Shown here piece after piece: positions 53,266 through 64,000 of a stretch of DNA of 64,000 nucleotides. The notes under the pieces were generated by a model. It did no database searches. It saw nothing but the letters and a program-made list of their open reading frames with translations, and had not been told where the DNA came from. Each line of letters begins with the position of its first letter. The stretch's first letter is position 1. This stretch comes from Balamuthia mandrillaris (taxonomy: Eukaryota; Discosea; Longamoebia; Balamuthiidae). The position numbers were made by a program, and so were the translations under genes. The DNA is taken from NCBI GenBank assembly GCA_031835245.1, contig JAVKOQ010000102.1:1-64000 (forward strand). Direction: 5' to 3'.

Positions 53266-56200
53266 GGGAAAGGGGTTCAACCTTGTGCCTGAGCTCTTGC
53301 TCGTTTTTCCCGCAAACTAGCATAACGTGTACCTCTGATCTGGGCACGAGCTCCACCACCAGACACATCTGTGTAAAAGCTCTCCAAGGCAGCCTTTGTG
53401 CTGCTAGCAGAGGTATTGACCTGACTGGCAGTCATACGTTTCTCCAGCTTCTTTTTGCCAATGTACTGGAATGTGTCCACACAAAGCTTCAGAGTGTCTA
53501 AAAATAGAAGAATGTGAGAACGGGACTCCTTCTTCCACCAATCTTTCTTCAAGGCTGGATCGGCGTGCTTCAACACCCACAACCATGCTATCAGAAGGTT
53601 TCGGCGCTCGTCCAAGTCTCGCAATTCATAAGTTTCCGTGTGTGGAAGTATCATCGCCACAAATGGGAAATAGGTATTGGCAATGCGGGAGAGCAGAACC
53701 GGCTTGGAAGCGTAACGTTCGTCTATGCAATGAGAGATGATCAACTTACGGACCGTTTCAACAGCCTGTCGCAAGTTAAGGGAATTAGGAACCCTCTCTT
53801 GTGAAGCTCCATAAAACGTCAAACATTACCTTACTTCGAATTTGTTTCTCAGGGTGATCAACGTACAAAGAGGCGTGCTCGATGAGCAACCCCGCCATGA
53901 AGTGTTTTTGCCTTCAAAAGACAAAATTAATAAAAACAGTAAGTATTTTGAGGCACAAATTAAATAAAACGTTGTGAATACGAACTTGAACTCTTCCAGC
54001 AGTGAAGAGATAGCCTTGAGGGGTTTAGGTGGCAGCGGAAGATTCAGTGGCACAAAATGCTCGTATTGCGAAATGAGCTGCAAGAAACTGAGTTTCATGT
54101 CTACAAATACAACTTCACCATCAGAACCATTAGGCACCAAGCTCTCAAGCATGCGTGCAATCTGAAACGAGCAACAACAATATTTCGTCAGGTTTAGAAA
54201 GTTGCTTTAGCGGGCCAGACAAAAATGATATGCGTACGATTCCACAGACAACTCCCCTATCAATGAGGGAAAGCAAGTCACGCAAGAACATGGCAATGTC
54301 CAGGTTAAGCGCTTTGGCGAGTGTAAGGCCGAAACGTTTGCCCTGCTGGAGTTCGTGGGTAAACAAAACCATCAAGCTTCGTAAGTCGCGCATGAAGCTT
54401 TCGCTGATCCGCTTGTGGCGGGGTGTGCTATCTCCGCCTTTTGAACGCTTCACTCGTAGAACCATGCTCCGATAGGACACGCTGAAAAAGAACCATGCAA
54501 AGTGAATCAGCTTTTCTCGTAGCTCTCCTTGCGACTTCAACAGCGTGTCCACCCAGAAACGTAATATCTGCTCGTAGGGATAGACGGAACATCCCTCTAC
54601 ATTTTCAAATGCATACGTTGCATAAGTGCGCAGCATATCTGCGATATCACATTCGCGGTTCACACTAATAGTAATTGGGTGGTTAGACGTTGAGCGTGAG
54701 AGGGAGAGATTGAGTACGTTACTTGGAAATGAGTGACAATAAGGTGGAAAACGCTTCGGCTTGAACAGGTGGAGGCCCAACACACATTATACGGAACAAC
54801 TGGTTGAATACAATGGGCAAAAACTGGATGATCTTGAAAGGATGGACTTTGCTCAGCGCGGTAACAGCCTGCGAAACGGGATAACAAAAGTTTAGCATTA
54901 CAACAAGGAATTCTTTAACAACAATGCTTTTTGATACCTGAGCCAAGGTAGTGTCTCCTTTTTTGGTAGAGGAGAGATTGTCCAGTTGGGCAAAGAATTT
55001 GTTAAGCTTGACATCTTGGGTGTACAAAGACGATACCAGCTTCAGGCGGAACTTGAAAAGAGTCTTTCTGTTGTCAATCCATTTTAATTCATCTTGCACC
55101 TCTGGAGTTAAGTAACCAGGGGTCAGGTTCAGAGCAACTGGAAGTGCGTGTTCCTTGCCGACAAATCTTTATTGTTAGTGGAGATAGAGCACGTTAGTGC
55201 ATCGCTAGGATACAAAGGTGAGAAATGGGACTTACTTGTCCTGCGTATACAAAGGCAGAAAAGCATATCCAACAATCTTTTTCTGCAATAGTAATAGAAA
55301 AATCAGATTGCTACCAGGGAAGAGGTGGAAGAGGAGAAGAAGAGATACCTCGATGGGTTGGTCTTTGCTCTTTGTGGGCTGGCAACTGACATGGTAGAAC
55401 GAAAAGAGTAAATGATGTGAACCAGTCAGAGTAGCTGGCAGCTGCACTTTAAACTCATCGTAATAGACAGGATTTTTGTTGTGGTAGTTGATAGAGCTCC
55501 ACATGTCCTGCTGCAAACCTACTCCACGCTGGGGCATGCCAGAATCACCATGAGCATAGATGGCCTGTACAATTATGATATATGAGTTAAGCTTCTAAAG
55601 AAAGACAGAGTATATGAGTTGAACGGGTACCTTCAAAGCAATGCTGTCGTTTTCGGGATCAGAATCCATGTCGAGCAATTGTACGCGGATGGCGATATTA
55701 CGGGCATTGAGATTGGCACACTCTGGATAAATGTAAAGGTTGTTTACAAAAGTGGTGCGAGGAGCAAGCCACGGGGTCAGAGGAAATTCTTGTATTTCTA
55801 GTATTACATCCTGCATTCACAGAGGGTAGACGAGTATCGGGAGGTTAGGGAAAGGAATAAAAAATAGACAGGAAGGCTTACTTCGTCTTCACTTGAGTTC
55901 TCGGGTTTCAGTGGAATTAGAGATGGGTTGAGTTTGCCTTGTAGGTTGGATGAATAATCAACCACAACGTCTTCTGTTACTTCCTCTTCTTTGCCCTCCT
56001 CCTTCGCATCCTCCTCTTTTTCAACTTCTTTCACAAATCCAACCTCTACAACGTCTACTACACACGAACCAGGCATTACTTTCATGCGCTTAGAGCCTGT
56101 CGACTGTATAAATTATGAGTTCTAGTGTTGACAAGCAAAATGCAGAGAGGGAGAGAGAGAGAGAGATGTGCCTTGGACTGCTCTTTCCAACTTGCCAAGA

Positions 56201-56874
56201 AGTTGCTATCGCTAACATCGCTCTTTTGCCTATAAATAGGAGAGAATGTGGTGCTTTTGCCAACTTGAAGCTCTCCGTCCTCATTGAAAAGAGGAATGAT
56301 ACTCCAAGCCATTGGCTGTCGGAAGCTGCCCAATCGCTTGCATGCATCTTTAGCCTGAGCTTCAAGCCTTTCCTTGTCTTTATCTTTCAACTGATGAGCG
56401 TAAAATGTAAGTTTTTTCCAGTGTAAACGAGTGAAGATAGGAAGTACTGAGAATACCGTTTCATATTTAATGTAAGGCTCTGTGCAAGCTTCAATTTCGC
56501 CCTGTAGCACCTTCTCTATGCGTAGGACAAGATAGCAATCTTCAGAGGGGCTTGATATGGAGAAGATGGCGCTCTTGGCAATTGGTCCTTTCACAGCATC
56601 CTTTTGTAATATAGTGATATTAGTATAGCTTCAAACCAACAAGACAACTTTGGATTCCTGGACGTCACTTCATTATGTTCAGCAATGAGCCCGTTTGATT
56701 CGGAGGAATTGACGTTGAAGTAGTAATTCTCCGATATTCTGCGCTTGTTGGTCATGCTGTAAACCGCCAAAATGCCAAACACAGGCTCCAAATCGCCCAG
56801 TGAGAAGGAGATGCTCTTTGGCGTCACCATTATTTTCCTTATACTATTGTGGTTGAAACGAGATCGTGTTAAGA

Positions 56875-56908
<34 letters not shown>

Positions 56909-57401
56909 AGATAACAAAAGGTCATCAAAAGACATACCCTCTTTGAACATCTGAGAAAGGTTTGGCTGGAATGGTAGCTTGTGCGCGGCCCAGAGAATTG
57001 CCTTCTGTCAGCGCTTTTGTGAAGAGGTCAAACAGGCCTAACCTGGTTTTGTTCTGAGAGGAAAGTAAATACCATGTGCACGAGAGTGAGAGAGAGAGAG
57101 AGAGAACAATTGTGGCGAGCACATGTATACATACCCTCGCCTCAGCATTTTCGGCATCGGTTACCTTCTTGTTATACTCAGCAAGCAACTTTAGGTTTGG
57201 TGGTTTGTTTGCATCTTCCTTCGCACGAACCTCGCTGCCGCTCCCCTCATCATCAGTATTAGGTGTAGAAGATACTGAGGAGCCCCTTCTTCGGTGTGTC
57301 TTTTTGACCTTTTCTTTTTCCTTCCCTTTCTCTTCAGCCTTTGCACCCTTGCCTGCTTTGTTTCAAAAAAGGAGATATAAACATTTGAGCAAACGAGAGA
57401 G

Positions 57402-57442
<41 letters not shown>

Positions 57443-58227
57443 AGAAAGAGAAAGAGAAAGAGAAAAAGAAAAAAGAGAAAAAGAAACGACGAAAGAGAAA
57501 CGACGAAAGAGAAACGACGAAAGAGAAAGAGAAAGAGAAAGAACCTTTAGCGGTGACCTTGCCCTTGGCGTCAATGGTCTCGTATTTCTGTTTAGGAAGA
57601 GAGCGAAGCGCCTTGGCATCAACGGCATTACCAAAGTCAAGTTCCGTTTTGGCGTACTTCCTCTTCACTACCGTCCAGTCCTTCGAAAAAAAGTCGATGC
57701 AGTCACGAAGATAGGCGCGCGGCATGTCCTTTGCCGTAACTCCCTCCTTTGGATTGTTTGAAACAGGGCATGGAGTAAATAAGGCTGTTGTTGCTCGAAG
57801 AAGAGAGTGGAAGGAGAGGAGACTACGTACGGGCACGGTTGGTTTGGTGGTTGTGCATTCCCTTGGGACCGTTTCCACCTCCACGTCATCGGGCGGAAGG
57901 CGTAAGATTTCTTGCAATGGGTCTTTTCTTACTTCATCCGATTGTGCCAACTTCTCAAAGTCAAACATAAGGCCATCATCTTTGCCATCCTGGATCTATT
58001 TTATTTGTTAAAGCAGGAGGTTGTGAGAAGAATGGAGCGAGAGAGCGAACCTTGGTAACAGCGTCGACGACCTCGGCGGGCAGCGCGTCTTCTTTCTTCT
58101 TGGCCAGGCCTTTCTTCTTCTTCTCGGTGGCCGAAGTTTCTTGTTCGGTAGGCATGCCTTCGAAAGAACCACTCTTCCTGCTTCCCCGCGAGTAGCGCCG
58201 TCTGATCTGCTTCGTCACACTGGACAT
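50285..58227 (-). CDS. DOCK-family Rac/Cdc42 exchange factor, DOCK-C (DOCK6/7/8) type
   Basis: Large atypical GEF (roughly 2,000 residues in 20 or more exons) acting on Rac/Cdc42 at the membrane. Start MSSVTKQIRRRYSRGSRKSG at 58227. The N-terminal part follows DOCK-C: DPLQEILRLPPDDVEVETVP, then a Lys/Glu-rich linker. The lipid-binding DHR-1 (C2) domain is at about 55230-55800: NLYIYPECANLNARNIAIRV, NYHNKNPVYYDEFKVQLPAT and HHLLFSFYHVSCQPTKSKDQ. A long helical-repeat middle follows. The catalytic DHR-2 domain is at about 50285-52600: RMLGSYYRVAFFGAGFEELD, EFIYKEPKITRLVEIKDRL, YIQITSVDPYFDAKE, IFDTPFTLGKS and LTVDSSFPYVKKRLPVAKKE. It ends at LNKAIITTDQVTFQEELQKG and a TAG at 50285-50287. There is no SH3 domain, so it is not DOCK-A/B. 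No PH domain is seen, which favours DOCK-C over DOCK-D. Eight introns contain CT-type microsatellites on the sense strand. Confidence 0.93.
50597..57545. repeat. Set of intronic microsatellites in DOCK
   Basis: GA-type runs on the plus strand at about 50597-50635, 52546-52583, 53226-53262, 56147-56165, 56878-56904, 57087-57104 and 57398-57545, and GAA at 51017-51052. Each lies in an intron of the minus-strand DOCK gene. The sense strand is therefore CT or CTT in every case. Confidence 0.9.
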
Positions 58228-59040
58228 CCGCGCACCTGCTGCTGCTTGTTGTGGTCAGGGCGGTCTCTCTGGCCAGAAGAGCTGTTACAAGGCGTAGTGG
58301 CGAAAAGGTAAACGGTTCTGTCGTTCGCTGCACCGCCGCCGCCACCGCCACTACTTTTTGTTCGCACGAATAGCTGGAGCCCTTTCTCCTACTTACCGCC
58401 TCTACTTTGCTCTACTTTTTTTTTGTGGTCTTCCTTCCCTCGTTCGTTCCACTCCCCAAACAAGCTTGTTGCGTGGAGTGGTTGGTGTGGTGGGAACAGC
58501 TGGGCCGAAAAAAAAAACGACGACTCTACTTATTTTTTTTTTATTTCCTTCCCCCTTTTTGCTGCGCAAATTATTGCCCCTGCGTTGCTTGATGCAATGC
58601 AATTAAACAAAAAATGCGGGTGGGCGGGAAGACCCTCACCCTCAAGAGAAAGAAAGGGGCGGGGACGTAACATCAAAGGAGGGGGCGAGGGGGAAGAAAA
58701 GCAAACTTATTTCATAATAATAATAATAATATCATTTTTGTTGAGAGGCTGAAAGGGTAAGGAGAGGCACAAGGCTAATATTAAAAATAGAATAAAATTA
58801 TTAAAAAAATAAGAGGGTTGGTGGCGGTGGGTCTTTGTGAATAGAGCGTGGCGCTGCCTCCGTGAAGGGTTTTGAAGGGGGTTGCTGTTTGGGGGCCGTT
58901 GGAGGCATGTCACGCTCATCGTCCAGCGGAAGCTATTTTACAATCACGAATAATATTTCTATGGTTACCTGTTTGTTTGTGGTTGCTCATTTTGTTGTTT
59001 TGTTATTATTGCCCCCTCCTTTTCTTCTAGTTCAAAATGT
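58228..59040. other. Intergenic region between DOCK and G-beta
   Basis: About 810 bp, head of DOCK to tail of G-beta. It contains A runs near 58508 and T runs near 58538, a G-rich segment near 58615-58690, and an (AAT)n run at about 58716-58731. No gene seen; it presumably holds the DOCK promoter and the G-beta 3' end. Confidence 0.45.
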
Positions 59041-60727
59041 TTAGGCCCAGATCTGTTGTGGTAAAGCAAAGGACAAAGAGTAAGCGTAACTATTCCGAGA
59101 AAAAAGAGGCAAAAAGAAAAAAAGTCCATGGAGAAAACAAACCTTGAGCAAACTATCCCAGCTTCCTGTACAAAGGGCCATACCATCAGAGGACACACCA
59201 AGGCAGCTTACACGGTTGTCATGGGCTTGCAAGCTACCAATCCATTCTCCCTTAAGGGTATCCCACACGTTACAGTTGAAGTCGTCATAGCCAGCAAAGA
59301 AGTATCGGCCGCTCTTAGAAAAGGCGACTGAGGTAATGCCGCAAAGGATGTTGTCATGAGTGTAGCGCATAAGCTCTCTGTCGGAACGGATATCAAAGAG
59401 ACGGCAAGAGGCGTCGTCGGAGCCTGTTCCGAAGCTGAGACCGTTGGGGAAGTATTGAACGGCGTTAATGTCGGACTCGTGGCCCTGGAAGGTTTGGGTG
59501 CATTTGCCACTTCGGACGTCCCACAGTTTGGCGGTGGCGTCACAAGCGCCCGAAATGAAGTAGTTTTGTTTGTCTGGAATGATGGAGACGCTACACAAAA
59601 GAAAAATATGTAAGTAAAGAGAAGCGAAACAGAGGGCAAAGAGAGATAGAGGGGGAAAAAAAGGAAGCAAGCATAAAGGAATATCAAACCTCATAACATC
59701 TCCGTTGTGTTCGACAAATTCTGTGACCTTAGTGCCCGCCTCAATATCCCACAAAAGACAAGTCATATCACCAGAACTGGTGACGATGTTGCGGTCATCG
59801 AAGAAGCGGCAACAAGACAAATAACCGGTGTGCGCGTTCAATTCTCGGCAAGCTCGGATGGGGTTATCTCGACTTCGGAGGTTGTAGACAGAGCAAATGT
59901 TGTCTAGACCTCCGCAGGCGACGAACCCACCCGAGGGAGAATAGGCGCAGGTCATCACCCAAGAAGAGCGGAGAGGAATGGCGTGGACCTTGTTTGTGGT
60001 GAGACCGTCCCAAACCAAGAGCTTGCCGTCTTGGGAGGCGCTCACCAAATGTGTCCTGTTCTCGGACCAGTGCATTGCGTATATCTTTGCCAAGTGTCCC
60101 TTAAGCGTCCTTCTTACTTTCATTGTGCAACGCGGCAAAGTTTCTATGTCCTTTGTGAATTGTTTTACTGCGGGCGGTTACAAACAAAATTTGGGTTAGT
60201 CAATCGATTTGAATAAAATTAAAAAAAATCTTGCTCTTCTTTCGCCGCCCCTTTTCTTGGATTACTTTTTTGATTGGAGGCCGTGTTTGACCCCATCAAA
60301 TTGAAGTAATCAAAAACATAAAAAAACACACACAAGATGGGGAAAGGGGAAATTAAAATCCCCCTCCCCCCCCCTCCCCCCTCCCTCCCTTCCAAGTGTG
60401 ACTAATTTGACAGGCTTTACGCATGTTTTTTTTTTTGATTAGCCTTTTTCATCTCCACTTCTTCGGGGTGGGTTGTCTCGCCAAATTGGGGGGAGAAAGG
60501 GGAAGAACGAGCGAGAAGGAAAAAAAAAACAACAAGAGAGAAAGGGAGAGGCGAGAGAAAGAGAAAAAAAAAAGGAGACGATAATAAAACTGAAAAAAAA
60601 CTGAAAAAATAAAACGGAGAATCGTACGTGATGTGTCGTTCATCTCGTCTCGGTTCTTCCTGATTTGCTCATTCATTTTCTCGGCATCTTTCCGTGCCGA
60701 CTGGATCCTCTCCGAAATGTCTCCCAT
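59041..60727 (-). CDS. GNB1: Heterotrimeric G-protein beta subunit
   Basis: WD40 beta subunit of the heterotrimeric G protein that couples to serpentine receptors; in amoebae needed for chemotaxis. Exon 1 gives [20 protein letters not shown], the gamma-binding coiled coil. The joined exons give [60 protein letters not shown] and [18 protein letters not shown]. They continue with [16 protein letters not shown] [70 protein letters not shown] and TGSWDSLLK. The last exon adds only IWA and a TAA at 59041-59043, a micro-exon-like end. It is extremely close to animal and Dictyostelium G-beta over all seven blades. The intron after exon 1 is purine-rich on the plus strand. Confidence 0.96.
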
Positions 60728-61550
60728 CTTGATGCCGATTACTTACAAAAAATAAATTAAGAGAAAGAGTGGGGAAGAAAAAAAAAAGAGGAGCAAAAAA
60801 ATAGGCTGTCTCCAGAGATGCAAAAAAAAGAACAAAAAACAAACAAAAAAAAAAGTTGGCTGAGCAAACAAAAAAAGGGGGACTTGCACCGGCTTTTGCT
60901 TTGCTGCTTCTTTCTCTTTATTTTTTTTGTTTGTTTTAAGGGACGAGGAGTTATGCGCCAATGTTATTCGTTGCGGTCAGCGAAGAGAGAGAGGCAACAG
61001 CAAAAAAAAAAGGGGTCCGCAAACCACCCGCTGCGGCACGCACCGAAAAACAAACAAAGAATAAATAACCACAACCACCGCAAATAAATTGAGGAAATAA
61101 TGGAAAAAATACCAAATATCAACATTAGAATTATGAAACGGCTTTTAAATTGCCTATAGTTACCATAATGGGATTTTAACGGTTAAGCTTGATCGGATCT
61201 GAAGGGAGCTGCGAAACGGGCTGGAGAAAACAACGCCCCAAAACGCGGCAGTTGCTGCGGCAAGGCGACCTGCGCCAAACAACCTCCCTAAATCGCGAGC
61301 TTGATCTCAGAAAACTCCGCCTAAAAGGGATTGGGCGGTTCAAGGGGGTACAACCCTCGAGCAATAACGGCCCAAAAAAGAGGTGCGGGGCAGATCGTCG
61401 CGCCGTTTGGTAAGAGAGTCTGATTGTCCGATTTCGGCTTTCCCCAGAAGAAGCAGCTTCTCCGTTAAAACGCGTTTACTCAACTTTTTTTTTCTTCTTT
61501 ACATGACTTCCTCTTCCCCTTCGTTCCTCGTTCTTCACGCGTTTTCCTGC
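60728..61550. other. Intergenic region with a GC-rich island
   Basis: About 820 bp upstream of G-beta and downstream of the SAM gene. The left part is A-rich with several A runs. 61185-61470 is markedly GC-richer, without any coding frame, and has short pairing segments (GGCAGTTGCTGC; GGGGGTACAACCC). No RNA family is recognised. Confidence 0.4.
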
Positions 61551-63402
61551 TCAGCAGACGTTCATGTTGCCCTGTTGCAATAGTTTGGAGACCTTTTCCT
61601 GGAAGGTAGGGTTGACCGGTTGTTGAAAGTGTAACTGCGTGATGTCCAGATGTGCCGCTGTGATTTCCTCCATAGCCCTACCGAACACTATCACCAACTT
61701 CCACTCAAACCAAAACTGTTCGTTGGGAGGGGCCGTTGCTGCACCACAGAAGCGTCAACCAAAAAATAAAAAATAAAACACTTCTCTTCTCTGCTCTCTC
61801 TCTCTCTCTCTCTCTCTCTCGCTCTAAATAACACTTACCGAGTGCCTGCTCTCGCCGGTAATGAGTCACAGTAACGCTATCTTGAGAGATATGAATACTG
61901 ATCCTCCATCCTTCCGCCGTACTCACATCACGTGTCATCAACTCGGTTCCTGTGACGCGAGCCTTGATCTCATAAACGGCAATGAAGATGATGCTTTGGT
62001 GTATTGCTTTCAGCACGGCAGCTGTTTTGCTATGAATGCCAACACCCTTTGTTTGTTTGAGAGGGAAATGTGTTGTAGAGGTAAAATGTTAGTTTTGCCT
62101 TTCGAGCTCATATTGAGTCAGCCGCACAATACCTCTTCTATCAGCTCGGCCACCAAATATTGCATCTCAGCGTTGAGAGCGGAACCGTGTAGCTCTTTGA
62201 TCTTGCTTTGCAAACGCTCATACGTCGCTTCGGATTCCAACTGCTGCGCTATTTTAGACAGTATATCTCCAACAATGCTGAAGCATGACTGTGGATGCTT
62301 TTGTTCTTCTCCTTCTCCAACTTTAACTATCTCTTTTGCTGAAGTTTTTTAAAATAAGTAGACTTACTCAACCAAAAACTGAAACAAAGGGAAAACAAAA
62401 CAAACAAAAGCAACAATAACAAGCAAAAGAGTGTAGGCTAACCTGTAAGACGGCCAAGTGATTTTCGCAGGTCATCATTTTGAATGGTGGGGACTTTCTT
62501 TTTGACCTCTAGGGCCTTGCGGAAAGCAGCACTGTCCGTTCTGAATGCGAAGGCAATACCGATGAACTGAATGCCTGCAAGCAAACGTCACCACAGCATG
62601 TTAACAAAAACACACAATCTGACATACAGCAATATAAATAACTAGGGCTTTTAGAGGGTAATAACCTTCCTCACCTTGACTATACTTCAGTTTTGGAGAA
62701 GATACCGCTTTGCTCCGCAAAACAAAATAACGAGAGCTGTCTATCACTTGATATACCATTACTCCTGGTGTTGATAGCACTAGTTCTTCTGACTCGAAAT
62801 CATAAAGACGGATCCATTTCATTTGTTTGTGACTAGGAGGCTCTGGTTCACTCGATCCCTATAGCAGAAAAGAGGATAACGAGAGAACGAAGAGAGGAAG
62901 AGAACGAGAGAACGAGAGGAAAAGGTGAGCACTTGCGCAAGAGAGATACAAAAAGAGGCTCGTACCGCCGTCTTGGAGAGCCTAAGCAAAGCGCCCTCAA
63001 AGATAGTCCAGTGGCTGGGGTCGCTCATGCCCAGTTTCCTCTTCCACTCAGCGGTTTTGCCGAGTTGGGCGTCCCTCTTCATCTGCGCGAGCATCGCCCC
63101 ATCCACTCCCAGCTGCTTGAACTCCTTGCCGTACAGCTCATCAAAGTAAAAGGTCCGCAGCCAGGTGGTAACGTCCTCCTCGGTCCACCGCTCCAAGGGC
63201 TTGGCTCGAATGATAGTGGCCGCTTTCTCCCTGCCTGTCCTGGCGACGAGCTTCTCCTCTTCGGGCAGCTGCTTCTCCTCCTCCTCTGCATCGCACACCT
63301 CCAACGTGCCCGCATGCGGCATTTCTCCCCACGTCGATGCCCTGAGCCGTTGAGGTTTTGTCATAGGTAACGTTACCAACCCTTAGCAGAAGGGAAAAAA
63401 AC

Positions 63403-63439
<37 letters not shown>

Positions 63440-63880
63440 AGAGAAGAGGTTTACGTATACGTACACGTAGCGGTCCTCGCTAGACTTTGGCAAGGAAGGA
63501 TGGTACCAAACATCAAAGACCAGCGTGCCGTCATTCTCTTCTTCTTCCTCCTCTTCCTCCTCTTCCTTTTCTTTCTCTCGCTCCTCCTCCACTGTGACAG
63601 TGATCCTCTTGGCCAAGCGAGGAAGGTCCTTGTACACAGGCAGCTCTTCAATGGGACAGATCCACACGCCAGAGACCTTGTCCGCCAGCCCGATCAGCCG
63701 TGACTCTGCGCGAAACAGTTGGCGAGTGGGACCGCCTCCTCCTGCTCCGCTCGCCCCTTTGCCGCCCTTTTTGCCACCACCACCCCCACCACCACCTTGT
63801 CCTCTCTTCCAGAAGCGCAGGTGCCGCTTGCCTGACTTTAATTTTTTGGCTTCTTGCTTGTCCAACGCCAACGTGTGCAT
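61551..63880 (-). CDS. SAM-domain protein with a NECAP-like (PHear) domain
   Basis: The start at 63880 (MHTLALDKQEAKKLKSGKRH) is followed by a Gly/Lys-rich arm and a segment with a long Glu run. A SAM domain lies at about 62960-63200: RWTEEDVTTWLRTFYFDELY, GKEFKQLGVDGAMLAQMKRD and WKRKLGMSDPSHWTIFEGAL. Next comes a PH-like domain whose motifs match the NECAP PHear fold: KWIRLYDFESEELVLSTPGV, DSSRYFVLRSK, and FIGIAFAFRTDSAAFRKALE after an intron (NECAP: DSSRYFVIR, FIGIGF..R.DAF). The C-terminal exons (KIAQQLESEATYERLQSKIK; GWRISIHISQDSVTVTHYRR; FWFEWKLVIVFGRAMEEITA) form a further folded region I cannot name, ending NMNVC with TGA at 61551-61553. NECAPs work with AP-2 in clathrin endocytosis, so an adaptor or scaffold role is likely. 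A link to endocytosis is inference. Confidence 0.75.
61790..61832. repeat. (CT)n in an intron of the SAM/PHear gene, reversed orientation
   Basis: A CT run on the plus strand in a minus-strand gene, so GA on the sense strand. It is the only clear exception to the orientation shared by the other intronic runs. The (GA)n at about 63407-63436 in the same gene follows the rule. Confidence 0.85.
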
Positions 63881-64000
63881 CTCTTCTTTTCTTCTTTTCT
63901 ACTTTCTTCTTCTTTTCTATTTTTTTTATTTTACTTTAAATATTTCTTATTCTTTTTTTTTGTTTCTTTTGGAGAGTTATTATGCTTATAGCACACTCAA

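Noticed and set aside
61321-61372. tRNA-like B-box (GGCGGTTCAAGGGGG)
   Set aside because: No matching A box, acceptor stem or anticodon arm at the right distance.

Overview
This is a eukaryotic nuclear window, probably from a free-living amoeba of the Amoebozoa (a Balamuthia/Acanthamoeba-like genome is my best guess, by inference). The genes are dense and cut by many short introns (about 50-400 bp, GT...AG). TAA, TAG and TGA are all used as stops. The gene set is typical of a motile unikont cell: a zizimin-type DOCK exchange factor, a DH-PH RhoGEF, a CRIB-bearing STE20 kinase, a PIP kinase, a heterotrimeric G-protein beta subunit and RALGAPB. I saw no tRNA, rRNA, CRISPR array or operon.

Layout. 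0.3-10.6 kb: an unrecognised gene, cytosolic asparaginyl-tRNA synthetase (minus), a PIP kinase (plus) and a CRIB/STE20 kinase (minus). 10.7-23.1 kb: a transposon graveyard, AT-rich after about 12 kb. It starts with a truncated Fanzor element, then a broken Crinkler-like fragment, several copies of one LINE family whose 3' end runs into a TAC-type tail, a 630-bp element with about 200-bp inverted repeats, and the fossil of a zinc-knuckle retroelement. 23.2-32.1 kb: a TRF-like telobox Myb gene (minus) and RALGAPB (plus). 32.1-33.6 kb: a Crypton-type tyrosine recombinase remnant beside a strong GC hairpin. 33.7-39.3 kb: DCAF11/WDR23 (minus), an ankyrin remnant and an unrecognised gene. 40.1-42.5 kb: a Fanzor2 element whose 580-residue nuclease frame is open and has all RuvC residues. 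42.6-47.1 kb: COQ6 and a RhoGEF. 47.2-50.3 kb: a third Fanzor scrap, a small coiled-coil gene and a decayed kinase-like gene. 50.3-63.9 kb: a DOCK-C gene, G-beta, and a SAM plus NECAP-like (PHear) protein, all on the minus strand.

How the genes fit together. DOCK-C, the RhoGEF, the CRIB kinase, the PIP kinase and G-beta all belong to the Rho/Rac, phosphoinositide and chemotaxis signalling layer. They are separate transcription units, and their closeness need not mean co-regulation. The most notable system is the Fanzor family: one seemingly whole copy and two broken ones. Its protein carries an N-terminal C2H2 zinc finger and a Lys/Glu-rich linker ahead of the TnpB-like core. A second genome-scale feature is strand bias of intronic microsatellites: almost all are pyrimidine-rich on the sense strand of the host gene.
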